From Solibacillus sp045640265 (GTDB taxonomy: Bacteria > Bacillota > Bacilli > Bacillales_A > Planococcaceae), in contig JAZUES010000123.1 in the NCBI GenBank assembly GCA_045640265.1, positions 1-64,000 of the forward strand: 64,000 nucleotides of DNA, given 5' to 3'. The notes beneath the pieces were generated by a model. It made no database searches, had not been told where the DNA came from, and worked only from the letters and a program-made list of their open reading frames with translations. The translations under genes and the position numbers were made by a program. This document shows, piece by piece, positions 61,336 through 64,000 of the stretch (positions are counted from its first letter, which is position 1; every line of letters starts with the position of its first letter).

Positions 61336-61479
61336 TTATATTGCCTCCTTACATATAAAGCGTCTGTCAATTACTAACATCGTAACATACAAAGCAAAAA
61401 CCTGTACAATCGCTTGGAATAAGCACAGTATGATAAAATAAAGGGAATTGTTATTATTCAAAAAGAAAAGGCGGTATTT

Positions 61480-62643
61480 ATGGAATTTGAACAAATGAAA
61501 GAGCAGCTACTCTCTCTTTTTAACAATAGATCGTTAATTCAAGCGACAATTAGTCAGCCTCGTCAAAAAACAAACGACTTAAAGCGTGTCAAACTAAAAC
61601 CAATCGAGCTACGTGGTGACTATATGATTCAGCTTGAATATCAATATGAACGCATTTTAAAACATAAAAACATCCCTATAATGGAAATAAAAACACAACT
61701 CAATGAATTATTCGAACAGTTCCGACAAGTTCATGCTGAATTTACAGAACAAAAAATTCAAATTCAACTTTCGAAAAAAAACAAAGTGCTATGGAAAACA
61801 GAAAACAATACTTCTACTAAGCAAGTAGCATTGTCTCACAATCGTAAAAAGCAGTACTTACTAGATGAATCCCGCGTTCATCCATTTTTAGTACGACTAG
61901 GTGTGCAAGCTGAAGACGGTAAAATTAAAAAACAAAAATACGATAAATTTAAGCAAATTAATCGTTTTGTTGAATTTATCGATGATTCTTTAGCGTATTT
62001 GCCAAAAGATAAGCAAATACGTATTTTAGATTTTGGATCAGGGAAATCTTATTTAACATTTGCTCTTTATCATTATTTAAAAGTAGAAAAGGGTTTAAAC
62101 ATTCGTGTTACGGGCCTGGATTTAAAAAAAGAGGTTATTGAAGAGTGTAACCGCATCGCACAAGATTTACACTACGATGATTTAGAATTCCTTGTTGGTG
62201 ATATTAACGATTACAATGAAGAAACAGCGGTCGACATGGTCGTGACATTACATGCATGTGACGTGGCGACAGACATGGCATTAGCACGTGCGGTTAAATG
62301 GGGAGCCAAAGTTATTTTAAGTGTACCTTGCTGCCAGCATGAGCTAAACCGCCAACTCGAAGCACCTGCATTATCGATTATGACACAGCACGGTCTCATT
62401 AAAGAACGCTTTGCAGCTCTAGCAACTGACTCGATTCGCGCTGAACTTTTATCGCTTGTAGGCTATGAAACACAGTTATTAGAATTCATCGATATGGAAA
62501 ATACACCGAAAAACATTTTAATTCGTGCGTACTTCACGGGGAAAAAGCCAACTGATGAACAACGCGCGAAATATGTCGAATTTGTGCACTTTTTATCCGC
62601 TAAGCCATTTTTAGAAAACGAATTACAAGATTACTTAAATTAG
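61480..62643 (+). CDS. Class I SAM-dependent methyltransferase
   Basis: A 387-residue protein. Residues ~1-130 are a lysine-rich, likely RNA-binding N-terminal part. Residues ~170-340 form a methyltransferase fold with motif I LDFGSGKSYLTFALYHYL, VTGLDLKKEVIEEC and the LHACDVATD and SVPCCQHEL segments of the Methyltransf_32 group. The substrate is unknown; RNA or protein are possible. GGCGGTATTT precedes the ATG. The gene is divergent from hflX. Confidence 0.85.
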   Translation: MEFEQMKEQLLSLFNNRSLIQATISQPRQKTNDLKRVKLKPIELRGDYMIQLEYQYERILKHKNIPIMEIKTQLNELFEQFRQVHAEFTEQKIQIQLSKKNKVLWKTENNTSTKQVALSHNRKKQYLLDESRVHPFLVRLGVQAEDGKIKKQKYDKFKQINRFVEFIDDSLAYLPKDKQIRILDFGSGKSYLTFALYHYLKVEKGLNIRVTGLDLKKEVIEECNRIAQDLHYDDLEFLVGDINDYNEETAVDMVVTLHACDVATDMALARAVKWGAKVILSVPCCQHELNRQLEAPALSIMTQHGLIKERFAALATDSIRAELLSLVGYETQLLEFIDMENTPKNILIRAYFTGKKPTDEQRAKYVEFVHFLSAKPFLENELQDYLN

Positions 62644-62845
62644 TTGATATCTATGTACTTTTATTTCCCATCTTAGTTATTTTTGATTAAAAGTAGCTAT
62701 ACAACTTACAATTCCTTTTGTTACAGAATTGTAAAGATTGATACATGACAAGTAAATTTTATATAGATTTTTTTTAGATTTTGTTATGATTAGTGAGGTT
62801 AATTTTTAAAAATCAGTTTGATTATATATATTCAGGAGGCATTTC

Positions 62846-63466
62846 ATGTTTAGTTCAAAGAAACAAGATCCATTTTTTGCAGCGCTTCTAAAAATTGCTG
62901 AAAACATGCAAGAAGCTGTTCATTACGCAAATGATTCCCGTATCGAAACTGTTGCCGATTTAAAGGAAATTAGCGTTCGTATGAAACAATACGAAACTGC
63001 TGGAGATAAATTAATTCATGAGTTAATTGTCATGTTAAATAAATCATTTATGACACCAATTGAACGTGAAGATATTTTACAGTTGGCAATTCGTATGGAT
63101 GATGTTTTAGATGGTACAGAAGGAACAATCGCCCATTTCGAAATGTTTTCGTTAACAGAAGTAGACGATTCAATGCGTAATTTCTTGTTTTACGGTGCTA
63201 AATCATGTGACGAAATTGTAAAAGCGATGAAGCTGCTTAACAAAAAAGATCTTGTTGGTATGAGACAACATGCTATTTTAATTAAAGACTATGAACGTGA
63301 ATGTGATGAAGTACTACGTTCATCAATTAAGCAATTATTCTTACACGAAAAAGATCCAATTCGATTAATTAAATTCAAAGACATCTATGAACAACTTGAA
63401 GAAATTGCAGACTACTGCCAAACAGTAGCGAATACAATCGAAACGATCATTATGCGTAACGCATAA
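62846..63466 (+). CDS. ykaA: PhoU-like DUF47 protein, Pit accessory
   Basis: A 206-residue all-helical PhoU-like protein (DUF47) with MFSSKKQDPFFAALLKIAENM at the start and repeated helical units. The EQLEEIADYCQTVANTIETIIM segment at the end is typical. It pairs with a low-affinity phosphate transporter encoded 19 bp downstream and is thought to regulate it. AGGAGGC precedes the ATG. Confidence 0.92.
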   Translation: MFSSKKQDPFFAALLKIAENMQEAVHYANDSRIETVADLKEISVRMKQYETAGDKLIHELIVMLNKSFMTPIEREDILQLAIRMDDVLDGTEGTIAHFEMFSLTEVDDSMRNFLFYGAKSCDEIVKAMKLLNKKDLVGMRQHAILIKDYERECDEVLRSSIKQLFLHEKDPIRLIKFKDIYEQLEEIADYCQTVANTIETIIMRNA

Positions 63467-63485
63467 TATTGGGGAGTCTTACTAA

Positions 63486-64000
63486 ATGAACACACTATTA
63501 ATCATTACCGTATTAGTCGTCGCTAGTGCACTATTATTTGACTTCATTAACGGTTTTCACGATACAGCAAATGCGATTGCAACATCGGTTTCTACACGCG
63601 CATTACCACCTCGAGTAGCAGTCTTAATGGCCGCTAGTATGAACTTTATTGGAGCAATTACATTCGTAGGCGTTGCCAAGGCTATTGCATCTGACATTGT
63701 CGATCCATTTTCTTTATCGACTCCTGAAGCACCATTAATTGGTTCAGTCGTTATTTTAGCAGCCTTAATTTCCTCGATTATTTGGAACTTAGCAACATGG
63801 TATTTTGGTATACCCTCAAGTTCTTCGCATACATTGATTGGTTCACTAGCTGGCGCGGCAATTATTGCTTCTGGCTTTGGTGTTTTAAACTATTCAGGTT
63901 TTACTAGAATCATTATTGCTTTACTTGTTTCACCAATTATTGCCATCTGTGCAGGTTATATCATGATGACGATTATGAAGCTGTTATTTAAAAATACGAA
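63486..64000 (+). CDS. pit: Low-affinity inorganic phosphate transporter Pit (partial, cut by window end)
   Basis: The first 171 codons of a PiT-family transporter. The conserved family segment FDFINGFHDTANAIATSVSTRALPP is at residues ~19-43, and WYFGIPSSSSHTLIGSLAGAAI around 100-125. Several membrane helices follow. ATG at 63486-63488 lies about 8 nt after GGGGAG. The reading frame continues past the window end, so the C-terminal half is missing here. It forms an operon with ykaA and imports phosphate, probably with metal ions. Confidence 0.93.
   Translation, partial: MNTLLIITVLVVASALLFDFINGFHDTANAIATSVSTRALPPRVAVLMAASMNFIGAITFVGVAKAIASDIVDPFSLSTPEAPLIGSVVILAALISSIIWNLATWYFGIPSSSSHTLIGSLAGAAIIASGFGVLNYSGFTRIIIALLVSPIIAICAGYIMMTIMKLLFKNT

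Noticed and set aside
62700..62760. PhoP box ahead of ykaA-pit
   Set aside because: TTACA-like repeats are present but their spacing does not fit the 11-bp period.
1..64000. CRISPR arrays, insertion sequences, prophage, tRNA or rRNA genes
   Set aside because: No regular repeats, transposase, integrase or RNA-gene signatures were seen in any region.

Overview
The window reads as chromosomal DNA of a low-GC Bacillales member. Gene content and order match the Bacillus subtilis block ddl-murF-cshA-ydbS-ydbT-rhomboid-acpS-ydcC-alr-ndoAI-ndoA-rsb/sigB-tex-ydcK. The rest (a VanY carboxypeptidase, a succinate-type CoA-transferase beside a LytTR regulator, many TTG/GTG starts) suggests a Planococcaceae-type organism such as Solibacillus or Lysinibacillus; the genus is an inference. 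I saw no rRNA, tRNA, CRISPR array, insertion sequence, prophage or origin.

Region 1 (1-20 kb) is a leftward core block. It holds a SprT-like protein, Tex, the sigma-B module (rsbT-rsbU-rsbV-rsbW-sigB), the MazEF-type pair, alanine racemase, a LolA-like lipoprotein, AcpS, two PH-domain membrane proteins, the CshA helicase with an RGG tail, an esterase, MurF, Ddl and an unrecognised protein. A rhomboid protease and a RodA/FtsW protein run rightward. The sigma-B module has an internal sigma-B promoter, but rsbR, rsbS and rsbX are absent from their usual places.

Region 2 (20-32 kb) mixes envelope, stress and regulatory genes: a YwqG-like protein, cardiolipin synthase, a VanY peptidase, divergent AraC and LytTR regulators, a CoA-transferase, a YpuA-like secreted protein, CvfB, MntR and a ComFB-like protein. 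Two small genes are added here: a 45-residue protein (19968-20105) and a 33-residue membrane peptide (28799-28900). An uncharacterised 107-residue protein has a good sigma-B promoter.

Region 3 (32-51 kb) holds a cadC-cadA metal-efflux unit with two CadC-type operators and a membrane-anchored penicillin acylase. It continues with exonuclease III, MurB, a redox group (HxlR regulator/YceI-family protein, azoreductase, FrnE-like DsbA, FAD-Rieske protein), a manganese pyrophosphatase, an acetyltransferase fusion, an RpiR regulator, a NiaP-like transporter, thrC-thrB, a Rossmann-fold protein and a PAP2 phosphatase.

Region 4 (51-64 kb) starts with an IsdG-like protein and a Fur-controlled siderophore transporter (yclNOPQ type, two Fur-type promoters). 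Next is a two-gene unit that looks like D-amino-acid inversion (GNAT succinyltransferase plus N-succinylamino acid racemase) behind a perfect 18-bp palindrome. A POT peptide transporter, HflX, a methyltransferase and the start of a phosphate transport unit (ykaA-pit, cut by the window end) follow.
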